From NCBI GenBank assembly GCA_030849465.1, contig JARVLF010000024.1:62001-126000 (forward strand): 64,000 nt of DNA, given 5' to 3'. A program made the translations under genes and the position numbers. This document shows positions 30,183 to 39,412 of this stretch, in pieces. The stretch comes from Moesziomyces globuligerus. Taxonomy: Eukaryota; Basidiomycota; Ustilaginomycetes; Ustilaginales; Ustilaginaceae. How positions within the stretch are numbered: the first letter of the stretch is position 1; each line of letters begins with the position of its first letter. The notes beneath the pieces were generated by a model. The model was given only the letters and a program-made list of their open reading frames with translations, ran no database searches and was not told the DNA's origin.

Positions 30183-30218
30183 GGGGGTTGGGGGGTTGGG
30201 GGGTTTGGGGGTTTGGGG
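30183..30218 (+). other. G-quadruplex-type tract between convergent genes
   Basis: Five G-tracts of 5, 6, 6, 5 and 4 guanines separated by TT or TTT. The tract is G-rich in NudE read-through/3' UTR RNA and C-rich in FAH mRNA. It ends 2 bp before the FAH stop codon. Folding is inferred from the pattern. Confidence 0.6.
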
Positions 30219-30220
30219 TT

Positions 30221-31159
30221 CTACAGTCTTGGTTTGGGGAGCGCGGGGAGACGGGATTGGAATCTGACGGGATTGACGAGGCTACCGAGGCCGTGGTTGG
30301 CCCAGAGGTGGCAGGTGTCTCCGTGGGCGAGGCTGATTTTGGGATTGCGTTTGAAGCCTTCGCCGGGGGGAGTGCCCATGCTGACAATGTCGCCGGGGAG
30401 GAGGGTGGTGCCTGCGCTGAGGTGGGCGAGGGTCTCTGCGGTTTTCCAGAGCATGTGCGCGGTATTGCCGTCCTGCATGATTCGGTTGTTGAGTTTGGTG
30501 GTGAGGTGGACATTGTCCGGGTCGTGGATTCCTCTTGGATTGCTTGCCGAGACCAAGCAAGGTCCAAGCGGTAGATAGGTATCGAACGACTTTCCTAATC
30601 CCCATTGGGGTACTGCGAACATTCTGGTTCGTGCCGACACGTCGTTGCTCAACGTGTATCCGAGTACGGCTGCCATGGCTTGATCGGGAGTGGCGTCCTT
30701 GAGCGTCTGACCCAGCACGACGACGAGTTCGACTTCGTAGTCGCTCTCCGACTCGGCACATGGCGGCACAACGATATCGCATCCAGGTCCCGTGATCGAC
30801 GTGGTGGGCTTGTAGAACAGGATGGGTAGGACCGGTCGGGACTTGACCGCAGAGTGCACATCCTGGTTCGGCTGGACAAAGTTGGCTCCCAACGCCCGGA
30901 TCGACGGGATGCAAGAGGCGGCAAGCGGTGCGAGCAAGGTCGATACCGTCTTGATCACGCCCGAAAGCGGATGAGCGCGTTGGCTCGCATCGAGCGGATT
31001 GGCCAAGAGCACGTTGACCTGGATCGGCTCCGACTGGTTCACATAGGCGATTCCAACGTCGAGCGTGTCGTCGACAGGTTGGCCAAAGTACGTCTGGCCG
31101 TCCTCGCGCGCGATGAAGCGCACCAATCGCCACCACGACGTCGCCACCATTTTTGTCAT
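30221..31159 (-). CDS. Fumarylacetoacetate hydrolase (FAH) family protein
   Basis: 312 residues from ATG 31159 (MTKMVATSWWRLVRF); a second ATG lies three codons on. The FAH-fold C-terminal domain shows the metal-binding Glu pair in SDYEVELVVVLGQ, the conserved YTLSNDVSAR with its metal Asp, and GKSFDTYLPLGPCLV. The late GDIVSMGTPPGEG is also typical. Relatives include FAHD1/FAHD2-type oxaloacetate decarboxylases/acylpyruvases and hydroxymuconate isomerases. The exact substrate cannot be assigned. It is not the classical tyrosine-pathway FAH by length. It shares a divergent promoter with a glutathione transferase, so a role in catabolism of aromatic or reactive acids is plausible but inferred. 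Confidence 0.88.
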   Translation of the reverse strand: MTKMVATSWWRLVRFIAREDGQTYFGQPVDDTLDVGIAYVNQSEPIQVNVLLANPLDASQRAHPLSGVIKTVSTLLAPLAASCIPSIRALGANFVQPNQDVHSAVKSRPVLPILFYKPTTSITGPGCDIVVPPCAESESDYEVELVVVLGQTLKDATPDQAMAAVLGYTLSNDVSARTRMFAVPQWGLGKSFDTYLPLGPCLVSASNPRGIHDPDNVHLTTKLNNRIMQDGNTAHMLWKTAETLAHLSAGTTLLPGDIVSMGTPPGEGFKRNPKISLAHGDTCHLWANHGLGSLVNPVRFQSRLPALPKPRL

Positions 31160-31676
31160 ATCGCCAGAGCCCGAGGTCGGAGGGTGCGAGGGGTTGGGGT
31201 TCGATGATGAGGGAGGTTGAGCGCAAGGTGGGGGGGGCGGATAGGCTGAGACGGAACAGAGAGCGGGGATTAGCTTGGTTGCCCCGCGCGCACTCGGAGC
31301 ACAAGAGCGCATGGTCTCGAGACCTCCACATGGCGTCGTTGCTGGTGGTGACTGCCGACTGCGCACGCGGATGCCAACGATGTCACTCTGCACCTGTCAA
31401 ACACCGACATGCGCAGACCACATCCACCGCCGCACGCAGCTGCCGTCAAGTTACGGCCGCGCAGCGGCGCAGCGTGATGCAACGCCGATCGGTCGAGGCT
31501 TACCTCCGTCGCTGCTGCCCTTTCGCCGCGGATGACACATTTCGCTCGCCCGCTTGGCAACGCTCCGTGCGCAGCTCACTCACACCCATTCCCGTCTCGC
31601 CTTTGCCTGCGCAACCGATGTAGCTCCTTCTTGCATGCCGTGCTTCGACCTTGCTCTATAAGAAGCTCCTCGTCCA
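31160..31676. other. Divergent promoter region of the FAH-family and GST genes
   Basis: 517 bp between start codons. A run of eight G lies near 31233 on the FAH side. The TATA element of the GST lies at the right edge and is listed separately. Confidence 0.45.
31657..31662 (+). promoter_or_regulatory. TATA box of the GST gene
   Basis: TATAAG lies 20 nt before the first ATG (31677). A usual TATA-to-start spacing of ~30 nt would put the RNA 5' end near 31690. That is past ATG 1 and before the better-placed ATG at 31758. Confidence 0.45.
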
Positions 31677-32593
31677 ATGAATCCTTGCATCCTTTTCCGC
31701 ACCTCGACCAATCTCGCCTCTCGTCCTCTGACCCGATTCGCTCGACAGCTCAGCACCATGAAGCCGCTGCAACTCTTCACCGCCGGTACGCCCAATGGGC
31801 AGAAGGTCTCGATCATGCTCGAGGAGATCCGGGCGCTCGACGCGAGCTTCAGCTACGAGACGCGCGCCATCGATATGGCCAAGAACGAGCAGAAGGAGGA
31901 GTGGTTCCTCAAGATGAACCCCAACGGACGCATCCCTACGCTGCTCGATCCCAACAATACCGCCACCGACGCCGAGGGCTTCGCCGTGTTTGAGAGTCTC
32001 GCCATCATGCTCTACCTCGAGAAGAAGTACGATCCCGAGCACGCCTTCTCGTGGGCCGATACAGATCCCAAGGCGCAGAACTACCGTTCGCAAGTGCTGC
32101 AATGGGCGAGCTTTCAAATGTCGGGCATGGGTCCCATGCAGGGCCAGGCGAACCACTTCAGAATGCAGGCCACGGGCGATGCAAAGAACGTCGTCCCCTA
32201 CGGCCTCAAGCGCTACCACGACGAAACCGTGCGCCTGTACGAGGTGCTCGAGCGCGGTCTCGAGGGCAGAGACTACCTCGTCGGTGATGGCAAGGGCAAG
32301 TACTCGCTCGCCGACATGATCACCTTCCCTTGGGCACTGTGGTACCGCTTCGCCGGCATCCGCCACGACGAGGTCGGACCCAACGTCAAGGCCTGGATCG
32401 AACGCATCAAGGCTCGCCCCGCTGTCCAAAAGGGCTTGGCTGTCCCCACCGCCTCGGAACTCCTCAAGAACCTCGACGACGTAAGTGTCGCTTGAAACCC
32501 AGTTCGAACGCCTCGTTGCAAAGACCATATCACTGACCCGTCTGACCCGTGTGAAAACAGCCCAACTGGATGCCTCCCATGCCTGAGCTCTAA
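31677..32593 (+). CDS. Ure2-like glutathione S-transferase, two exons, two possible starts
   Basis: Exons 31677-32480 and 32561-32593; the 80-nt intron (GTAAGT..ACAG) leaves a tiny last exon coding PNWMPPMPEL. The long form has 278 residues. The N-terminal thioredoxin-fold domain (LFTAGTPNGQKVSIMLEEI, NPNGRIPTLLD, FESLAIMLYLE) and the C-terminal helical domain resemble fungal Ure2p/YghU-type transferases, which bind glutathione through the TPNG..K and ES residues. The first 27 residues are Arg/Ser-rich with no acidic residue and look like a mitochondrial presequence. The second ATG (31758, context ACCATG) starts a compact 251-residue cytosolic form. A TATA box 20 nt before the first ATG favours the short form. 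It probably detoxifies electrophiles or reduces disulfides. It is divergent from the FAH-family gene. Confidence 0.9.
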
Positions 32594-32814
32594 TCCGCTC
32601 CAAACGCCTTGCCAATGTCGAGTCGCAACGTCGAGCGTATTTTGCATCTTTGTTGATCCTGAAATGTCCACACATGCGCACGCTGTCCTGAATCGACTGT
32701 TCTAAAAGCGGCTGGAAATGCCATTTGACGCTGGTAGCGGAAGAGAGCTTCCGCTACCCTCTACCAAACTAGGGGCAAGCATGTGAGAGGCGGCGAGGTT
32801 GGCGGCGCGCCGAC

Positions 32815-33834
32815 TTAGATGCCCTGTTCGAGCATGGCGTTGAGCTTGTTGACCTTGGAGGCGACGGAGAGGTCGACGGTGTTGCCGGCAAAGTCGACGA
32901 CGAGGCCGCCCTGGATGGCGGGGTTGACCTTCTGGACGATGCGGAGTGACTTGCCGTTGCCCTTTGCGGCGATCTGGGAGCCCTTGAGCGCCGACTCGAT
33001 GCGGCCGATGGTCGACTTGTCGAGCGGCGTAGCCGAGGTGACGGTGACCTCGACCTCGCCGCGGTAGGCGGTCATGAGGTCCTGGAAGCCGGCGATCACC
33101 TTTTCGGTCTCGGCGAGACGGCCGTTCTCAGCGAGCACGGTGAAGAGGTTGCTGTTTGCCCCCAAAATAGATGTCAGTGGCACTGTTGCTGGAGGGGTGG
33201 GAAGGCTGCGTGTGCAGGGCGAGACTTACTGGGTGATGGGGTCGGCCTTGCCCTTGCCCGTGGCGAGGAGCTGTTCGAGGCCCTTGGTGCGGTCCGAGGC
33301 GCTGAGGGTGGGGTTGGCGATGAAGGTCTTGAGCTTGGCGCCCTCGGCACCGGTGAGAGCCGACTGGACGGCCTTGAGGTCGGCCTCGACCTTCTCGAGC
33401 GTCTTGGAGTCCTTGGAGAGCGCGGCGACGTATGCGGACGAAGCGTACTTGCCTGTTATGACGGACATGGACACGCAAAGGAACAAGTGTCAGCTCGATC
33501 GATCCGTGCCACGGACGAGCGAGCGAGCGAGCTAGGAGCCGCCCTGCTAATCGAGAAACTTACCGGCAAGGCCGTCGAGCTGGCGGGGAGCGCGGACAGC
33601 AGCCTGCGAGGCGTAGCCTCGGGTAGCCTGCTATGCAAGAGCAGAGAAAACAGCGACGCATAGCAGCGGTTGGATGGTGCAAGGGTGGTGAGTCGAGTTA
33701 GCGATGCTGGGCTGAGAGACGAGCGAGCGCGAGTGCAGATGCGTGTGTGCGCGCGGGTTGGTCGGGTGGTTGTGCGGTGCGCGTCGGAGGCGGCAACCTA
33801 CCTGGAAGAGGCGAGGGGTGAATCGTGCGGCCAT
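32815..33834 (-). CDS. ATP5: Mitochondrial ATP synthase OSCP subunit (ATP5), four exons
   Basis: Exons 33802-33834, 33564-33630, 33230-33452 and 32815-33151 total 660 nt (219 residues plus stop). Introns of 171, 111 and 78 nt have GTAGGT, GTAAGT and GTAAGT donors. The first exon codes only MAARFTPRLFQ, and the presequence continues QATRGYASQ. The mature part reads GKYASSAYVAALSK, LAENGRL and a C-terminal ATP-synthase delta/OSCP domain ending KVNKLNAMLEQGI. OSCP joins the F1 head to the peripheral stalk of complex V in the inner mitochondrial membrane. This is the most intron-rich gene in the window. All four splice junctions restore the family alignment. Confidence 0.93.
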
Positions 33835-34597
33835 GACTATGGATGTTGTGGAGGGGAGGTGATGGTGGATCAGAGATGGAAGGATGGCGAGTGTGGAGAT
33901 TCGGTAGCGACGACGACGACGAGCTCGGTGGCAGCAAGCCGCTTCTTTGCCCGCTTGGCCGCTTGGCCGCCGCCGCCAACCGCCAACAGCGACGACCATT
34001 CGCTCTCTCGGCCTAAACGCGCGCTCACGCATTTCTTCTCGCCTCCAAGCCAGACTGGCACCGATCGGTTCCGCGTCTGCACGAGCTGTTGTATCGGACG
34101 AAAGGAAAATCCAAGCAGCAGCGTCTGCGACCTAACACTCTTTGCCTCCCAGCCTTCGTGCTTGCTCTCCGCCCTCCGCCCTCCCATGTACGCTGCTGGC
34201 TGTGGAGAGGTAGCCATCGCTATCGTGCGCTCTTACTGTCTGGTTACACTTTTCTGGGCTGCTATCCGTTGAAGCAAGTGCGCGAAAGCAGTCGGTGTCA
34301 GTCCAGCATCACTGGCGAGTGAGCCCTTTCTTGAAAGGCAGCAGACGCAAGCGCCAATCAGGAGCGCCTTTGAAGTTCAAATGTGTCTCTGCAGTTTGAA
34401 ATGGCTCCCTTTTCCAGGGTCGAATCGCCCGACTACAACTTGAAAGCCACACAGCAGGGAGAAAAGAGCGAGGCCAAACGAGAAGAAAGCAGATTTCGAC
34501 ACGCGCCGCCGCCCAACCCAAGCCAGCCGCCTCGCTCTGCTGCGCGAAAAATTGTGTCGCGCTCCTCCTTCTCTGCAGACTGAGCTGGCTGGGCTTT

Positions 34598-34641
34598 GAG
34601 CTGGCTTGGAGCCGACTTGGAGCTGGCTTGGAGCTAGCTGG
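34598..34641. repeat. 11-bp tandem repeat upstream of NIP1
   Basis: GAGCTGGCTTG twice and GAGCCGACTTG once, followed by a partial fourth unit, about 330 bp before the NIP1 start. Confidence 0.65.
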
Positions 34642-34666
34642 CGCTGCGCTGCGCTGCCTTGGCCGC

Positions 34667-34682
34667 GTGTGTGTGTGTGTGT
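34667..34682. repeat. GT dinucleotide microsatellite
   Basis: Eight GT units about 290 bp upstream of the NIP1 start codon. Confidence 0.8.
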
Positions 34683-34969
34683 CTGAGCGAAGACGCTTGC
34701 TCGCCATCACCATCCACCACCATCCCCATCTCTCTCCTCGACAGTCTGGCTCTCACTCCTCCAACGGTCGTACGTGAGCACCTCACTTCCTGGACAACCA
34801 CCCATCCTCCTTTGCTCGGAAAAGCGGTCTTCTTCACCTTCCTTTTCCTCGCCCTCCAACCCAACCTCGCACACACGCCCAACACCCCACGCACGTACGC
34901 ACGCTCGTCGCACAGAGATCGCGTCCCACCTCGCCTCTCTGTCCTTTGTTTCGCTAGCACTTGCACAAC

Positions 34970-37672
34970 ATGTCAGGCTTCTTCCGCAAGGTCGGTGATT
35001 CCGACTCTGAATCCGACATCTCCTCGTCCGAGGAGGAGCTTTCGGAGCTCGAGTCCGGAGACGAGCAGCAGCAGCAGCAGCAGACCACCAAGACCCAGCC
35101 CGCCGCAGGTCGTTCTCGCTTCCTCAAGGGCAGCGACGACGACTCGGACTCCGACTCGGATGACGACTCGGACGACGAGTCGCTCGACTCGGACGACGAC
35201 TCGGACGACGATGGCGCACGCGCAGACGGCAAGAAGGCGCCCACCTCGCGCTTCATGAAGGGCGCCGCCGACTCGGACGACTCGGACTCCGAGGAGGAGG
35301 TCAAGAAGGTCGTCCGCTCCGCCAAGGACAAGCGCATCGACGACATGCAGACCATCGTACACCACATCGAGTCCGCACAAAAGTCGGGCGACTGGACCTC
35401 GATCAACAAGGACTTTGACAACCTCATGCGCGCCATCGACCGCCAGCGCACCCTCGGCGAGCAGATCCCCGCCTTCTTCTACAAGGCCATCTCCCAGCTC
35501 GACACCTTCCTCAACGAGTCGGCCGCCAAGGAGAAGGACGCAAAGAAGAAGATGAAGGCGCCCGTCGCAAAGGCCATGAACGGCATGAAGCAGAAGCTCA
35601 AGAAGGTCATCAAGGACAACGACGACACCGTCGCTCGCTACCGCGCCGACCCCGCCGCCTTCGACGCCGCCTACGAAGCCGCCAACGCCGCCGCCGCCGC
35701 ACCCGCAGACGTCGAGACCGCCATCTCCAAGGGCAAGAAGGAGCGCCTCGCCGCCGCGCTCGACGAGGACGCAAACGACGACTTCCAGACCGTCGGCCGC
35801 GGCGGTCGCACCGAGACCTACACCTCCGAGGGCCTCTTCAAGAGCCTCGCCGCCATCATGGAGGCGCGCGGCAAGAAGAGCACCGACAAGAACGAGCAGA
35901 TCCGCAAGCTCCACGACCTCTCGGGCGTCGCAGACTCGCCCTACAAGAAGATCCGCGTCATCCTCGCCCTCGTCGCCGCTCGCTTCGACTACAACGCCTC
36001 CGCCACCGCCTACATGCCCGTCGAGATGTGGGACGCCGCGCGCAAGGAGATCAACGAGATGCTCGCCCTCCTCTCCGCAAACCGCGCCTACCTCGTCCGC
36101 GAGGAGACCGACGACTACGACGACGAGGTCGAGCGCATCCCCGGCCAGAACGGCGAGAAGGACGTCGTCGCCGTCCGCGGCAGCATCATCAGCTTTGTCG
36201 ACCGCCTCGACGACGAGTTCACCAAGAGCCTCCAGAACATCGACCCGCACACCACCGAGTACGTCGACCGCCTCTGCGACGAGAAGAAGCTCTACGAGAC
36301 CATCGTCCTCGCACAGGCCTACTTTGAGACCCAGGCCGAGGCCGAGGCGCTCTCGCGCTGCACCATGCGCCGCCTCGACCACGTCTACGCCAAGCAGGAC
36401 GTCATCATCCGCGCGCTCGAGTCGACGCTCGGCGAGACCGCGCGCGCCGCCAACTCCAAGCTCTTCCCCGCCCCCGCACGCGTCGCCGAGCACGACGGCC
36501 CGGCGACGCTGGTGCGTGCGCTCTGCACCTACCTCTACCAGGCGCGCGGCGTCCAGGCCGAGCGCCCGCGCACGCGCGCCGTGCTCTGCCACATCTACTT
36601 CCACGCGCTCCACGCCGAGTACCACGTCGCGCGCGACATGCTGCTCATGTCGCACCTCCAGGACGCCATCCAGCTCGCCGACGTGGCGACGCAGATCCTC
36701 TACAACCGCGTCGTCGTCCAGATCGGCATCTGCGCCTTCCGCAACGGCCTCATCAAGGAGGCGCAGGTGGCGCTCCAGGAGATCTTTGCTACCGGCCGCG
36801 TCAAGGAGCTGCTCGCGCAGGGCCTGCAGAAGCAGAACCAGTTCAGCACCATCACGCCCGAGCAGGAGAAGCTCGAGCGCCAGCGCCAGCTCCCCTTCCA
36901 CATGCACATCAACCTCGAGCTGCTCGAGTGCATCTACCTCATCTCGTCGATGCTGCTCGAGGTGCCCAACATGGCGCTGGCGGGCAACGATCCGGAGCTG
37001 CGCAAGCGCGTCATCTCGCGCCCCTTCCGCCGCATGCTCGACTACACGGACCGCCAGGTGTTTTCGGGTCCGCCCGAGAACACGCGCGACCACATCATGC
37101 AGGCGTGCAAGGCGCTCCAGAACGGCGACTGCAACGCGTGCATCCAGCTGATCGCCGACATCAAGATCTGGAAGCTGCTGCCGGGCTCCGAGGCGGTCAA
37201 GCAGATGCTGACGCAGCGCATCCAGGAGGTCGGGCTGAGGACCTACCTCTTCTCCTACTCGGCCTACTACGAGACGGTCTCGCTCGCGCATCTCGCGGCG
37301 ACGTTCGACGTGCACGAGAAGCAGGTCAAGGCGATGGTCTCCAAGATGATCTACAACGACGAGCTCGCCGCTTCGCTCGACCCCAAGGCGAGCGTCGTCG
37401 CCTTCCACCGCCTCGAGCTCACAAAGGTGCAGCAGCTCGCTGCGACGCTGGCGGACAAGGCCAACTCGATGCTCGAGCAGAACGAGCGCCTGCTCGACGC
37501 CAAGCTCGGCGAGGGCAAGGAGCAGAGGAGCGGCGCAGGCGGCGACCGCGAGCGCGACGGTGGTCAGGCCGGCGGCAGGCGCGAGAGGAGAGGCGGCGCC
37601 AGCGCCCGTGGCGGTAGGGGCCGCGGACGCGGACGCGCACAACAATTCCAGGCGCTTGGCCAGAAGGTCTAA
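34970..37672 (+). CDS. NIP1: Translation initiation factor eIF3 subunit c (Nip1)
   Basis: 900 residues, one exon, ATG at 34970 in the context CAACATGTC. The N terminus MSGFFRKVGDSDSESD, with acidic Ser/Asp blocks (~8-110) and a Gln run, is typical of eIF3c. Family segments follow (WTSINKDFDNLMRAI, a central helical domain). A PCI domain lies near 690-850 (TYLFSYSAYYETVSLAHLAATFDV). An Arg/Gly-rich tail (RGGRGRGRGRAQQ) ends the protein. eIF3c is a core subunit that contacts eIF1, eIF5 and the 40S ribosome during start-codon selection in the cytoplasm. Strong C-ending codon bias fits high expression. That same bias opens a long meaningless frame on the opposite strand. Confidence 0.96.
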   Translation: MSGFFRKVGDSDSESDISSSEEELSELESGDEQQQQQQTTKTQPAAGRSRFLKGSDDDSDSDSDDDSDDESLDSDDDSDDDGARADGKKAPTSRFMKGAADSDDSDSEEEVKKVVRSAKDKRIDDMQTIVHHIESAQKSGDWTSINKDFDNLMRAIDRQRTLGEQIPAFFYKAISQLDTFLNESAAKEKDAKKKMKAPVAKAMNGMKQKLKKVIKDNDDTVARYRADPAAFDAAYEAANAAAAAPADVETAISKGKKERLAAALDEDANDDFQTVGRGGRTETYTSEGLFKSLAAIMEARGKKSTDKNEQIRKLHDLSGVADSPYKKIRVILALVAARFDYNASATAYMPVEMWDAARKEINEMLALLSANRAYLVREETDDYDDEVERIPGQNGEKDVVAVRGSIISFVDRLDDEFTKSLQNIDPHTTEYVDRLCDEKKLYETIVLAQAYFETQAEAEALSRCTMRRLDHVYAKQDVIIRALESTLGETARAANSKLFPAPARVAEHDGPATLVRALCTYLYQARGVQAERPRTRAVLCHIYFHALHAEYHVARDMLLMSHLQDAIQLADVATQILYNRVVVQIGICAFRNGLIKEAQVALQEIFATGRVKELLAQGLQKQNQFSTITPEQEKLERQRQLPFHMHINLELLECIYLISSMLLEVPNMALAGNDPELRKRVISRPFRRMLDYTDRQVFSGPPENTRDHIMQACKALQNGDCNACIQLIADIKIWKLLPGSEAVKQMLTQRIQEVGLRTYLFSYSAYYETVSLAHLAATFDVHEKQVKAMVSKMIYNDELAASLDPKASVVAFHRLELTKVQQLAATLADKANSMLEQNERLLDAKLGEGKEQRSGAGGDRERDGGQAGGRRERRGGASARGGRGRGRGRAQQFQALGQKV

Positions 37673-38318
37673 GCCCCTCGTCGCCTTCTTTGTTCAGTCC
37701 TTCTCATGTTGGTCCTTCCTCTCTTGTGAAGGGGGGAAGTAGGATCGACTCAAAAGCTCCTATGCACGTTACCTGTGTTTTTCTTCCGATTGTTGTATAT
37801 GAATCCGAGGAGCATTTCCCCTTGCAGTTTGGCGGGTTGGTGGTGGTTCTTGTCGTGCGAGAAAAGGATGTGGAGTTGGGGGGGTGAGCGGAGCCTTTTT
37901 CGGAGGAGCGCGTGCAGCGGCGACTTTTTCGGAGCGTTTGGATAAGCGTGCAGCTGCGTTAAAGTTGCCCCTCGCCTCCCCCGCACACGCCAGGTTGAGG
38001 TCGTTGCGGTTCTGGCTCTTGCCCTTGCTCTTGGCCTATATCAACCACGGCGAGGGGAACGGGCGGCTCAAGAGATTTGGAAACGAGAAAGGTGATATAG
38101 GTGGCTATCAACAGCAAGACGTGTCTTTCGCACGGAGAAGACGCACGTTGTAGACTTGGACTGCGATCGAGCGGTTCGAGTTGGGATCCGGAGGATCCGG
38201 AGGATCAGGAGGACTGGGCATTTGGTTAAGGATCGATCGTAAAAAGCGATGGTCTAAGGTTGGTGCGGACTGGGTTCGAACGACAGCGACCAAGATCACA
38301 ACCGCCCGTAGTGGAGAG
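37673..38318. other. Region between NIP1 and the J-protein gene
   Basis: 646 bp holding the NIP1 3' UTR and the J-protein promoter. The frame upstream of the J protein is open from 38181 and begins with a Gly/Ser repeat, but it has no ATG before 38319. Nothing else was recognised. Confidence 0.45.
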
Positions 38319-39314
38319 ATGGTGATGGCGATGTCCAACGTGGTACGTTTGGCGGCGAGGCATGTACGAGGTTCGATTCGTGCCGGTACGGTGGTCGGGT
38401 CGAGGTCGTCGGGAGGATCGGCGATGATGGATTGGCCAGCACCATGGCTAGTTCCCTTCAGCACGCGGTCGTTTGCAGCATCCACCTCGCGACATGCCAC
38501 GCCGTCCAAGTCGACTCGGTATACGTTTCCGTCGCACAAGGATCCGTCGCCGTACGAGATCTTCCACTTTGACCACCGCAGCGTGAGCTCGTCCGAGGTC
38601 AAGGCACGCTACTACGATCTCGTTCGACATCTTCATCCAGACCGCTACACGCCGGACTCTACCAAGTCCAAAGCGCAGGTGGAGGAGGAGTTTAAACTCG
38701 TCGTCCAAGCCTACCATCTACTCAAGGATCGGGACAAGAAACACCTCTACGATCGTGCAGGTCTAGGCTGGCTATCCAACCCTACACCAGACCGGAATCC
38801 CTGGGGTGGTTGGCAAGATCGAAGATACACGCGTCGCTACAATCCGGGATTCAAAGGTCAGGGACATGATCGGTTTGGTTGGCAACACGGTGGTTTTTAC
38901 TCCAACTACCATCCTCCCAACGCAAGTGCAGCTGGATGGAACGGTGGCAACGGTCGGTTGAGAAACGGATACTTTATCAGCACGATCTTTGTCGTCACCT
39001 GGGTCCTAGCAGGATTGCAGTACGGAAGACTCAGCCTACAGAGTCAAAAGGCAATCGAACGCGCAGATCGTCATCACCTCGATGCCGCAAAGAGCCTCCA
39101 CGAGGCACGCCAACTCGCCCGCTCCGACGAAGGTAGACAGCGTTGGATCGCCATCCGCCAGCGTGCGCGCGAACAAAAGTTCCTCCAAGAATCCACCCTC
39201 TCCGACGATCCCACCCACATCAACACCACCCATCTCGAAATAGGTCACGGTGGTCCAAGCGGTAAATCCGCCCACGACCACAGACTCCAATCCCTCCCTC
39301 CCCCACAATCCTAA
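38319..39314 (+). CDS. J-domain (DnaJ-type) protein, probably mitochondrial
   Basis: 331 residues from ATG 38319; further ATGs at 38325 and 38331 are equally usable. The first ~60 residues are Arg/Ser/Ala-rich with no acidic residue until after the start of the mature part, like a mitochondrial presequence. The J domain (~78-150) reads PSPYEIFHFD, LVRHLHPDRY with the essential HPD (~105), and KKHLYDRAG. A Gly/Trp/Tyr/Asn-rich stretch follows, then a membrane helix (~218-236, FISTIFVVTWVLAGLQYG) and a charged tail. J proteins stimulate Hsp70 ATPase. A single-span architecture suggests a membrane-tethered cochaperone at an organelle. No specific orthologue is assigned. The stop lies 98 bp from the convergent SCY1-like gene. 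Confidence 0.85.
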   Translation: MVMAMSNVVRLAARHVRGSIRAGTVVGSRSSGGSAMMDWPAPWLVPFSTRSFAASTSRHATPSKSTRYTFPSHKDPSPYEIFHFDHRSVSSSEVKARYYDLVRHLHPDRYTPDSTKSKAQVEEEFKLVVQAYHLLKDRDKKHLYDRAGLGWLSNPTPDRNPWGGWQDRRYTRRYNPGFKGQGHDRFGWQHGGFYSNYHPPNASAAGWNGGNGRLRNGYFISTIFVVTWVLAGLQYGRLSLQSQKAIERADRHHLDAAKSLHEARQLARSDEGRQRWIAIRQRAREQKFLQESTLSDDPTHINTTHLEIGHGGPSGKSAHDHRLQSLPPPQS

Positions 39315-39412
39315 CCCCCCTCCACAATACCAAGCAAATCGTTACAATGTCCGTACTTCGCAGTCTGATGGCGAGTGAAAAAAAAAAGGCATCACCATTG
39401 AGGCAATCCACG

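Larger units (their letters stand above)
33835..34969. other. Divergent promoter region of ATP5 and NIP1
   Basis: 1135 bp between start codons. The NIP1 side (34690-34960) is pyrimidine-rich, as in the leaders of highly expressed fungal genes. Two simple repeats are listed separately. No gene was recognised. Confidence 0.45.

Noticed and set aside
34973..37645. A long open frame (about 890 codons) on the minus strand opposite NIP1
   Set aside because: It mirrors the NIP1 coding frame. The strong bias for C/G in third positions removes antisense stops, and its translation is Leu/Val/Asp/Arg-rich with no domain.
38221..38300. tRNA-like B-box GGGTTCGAAC near 38269
   Set aside because: The flanking bases do not form a T-arm stem, and no matching acceptor or anticodon stem could be drawn.
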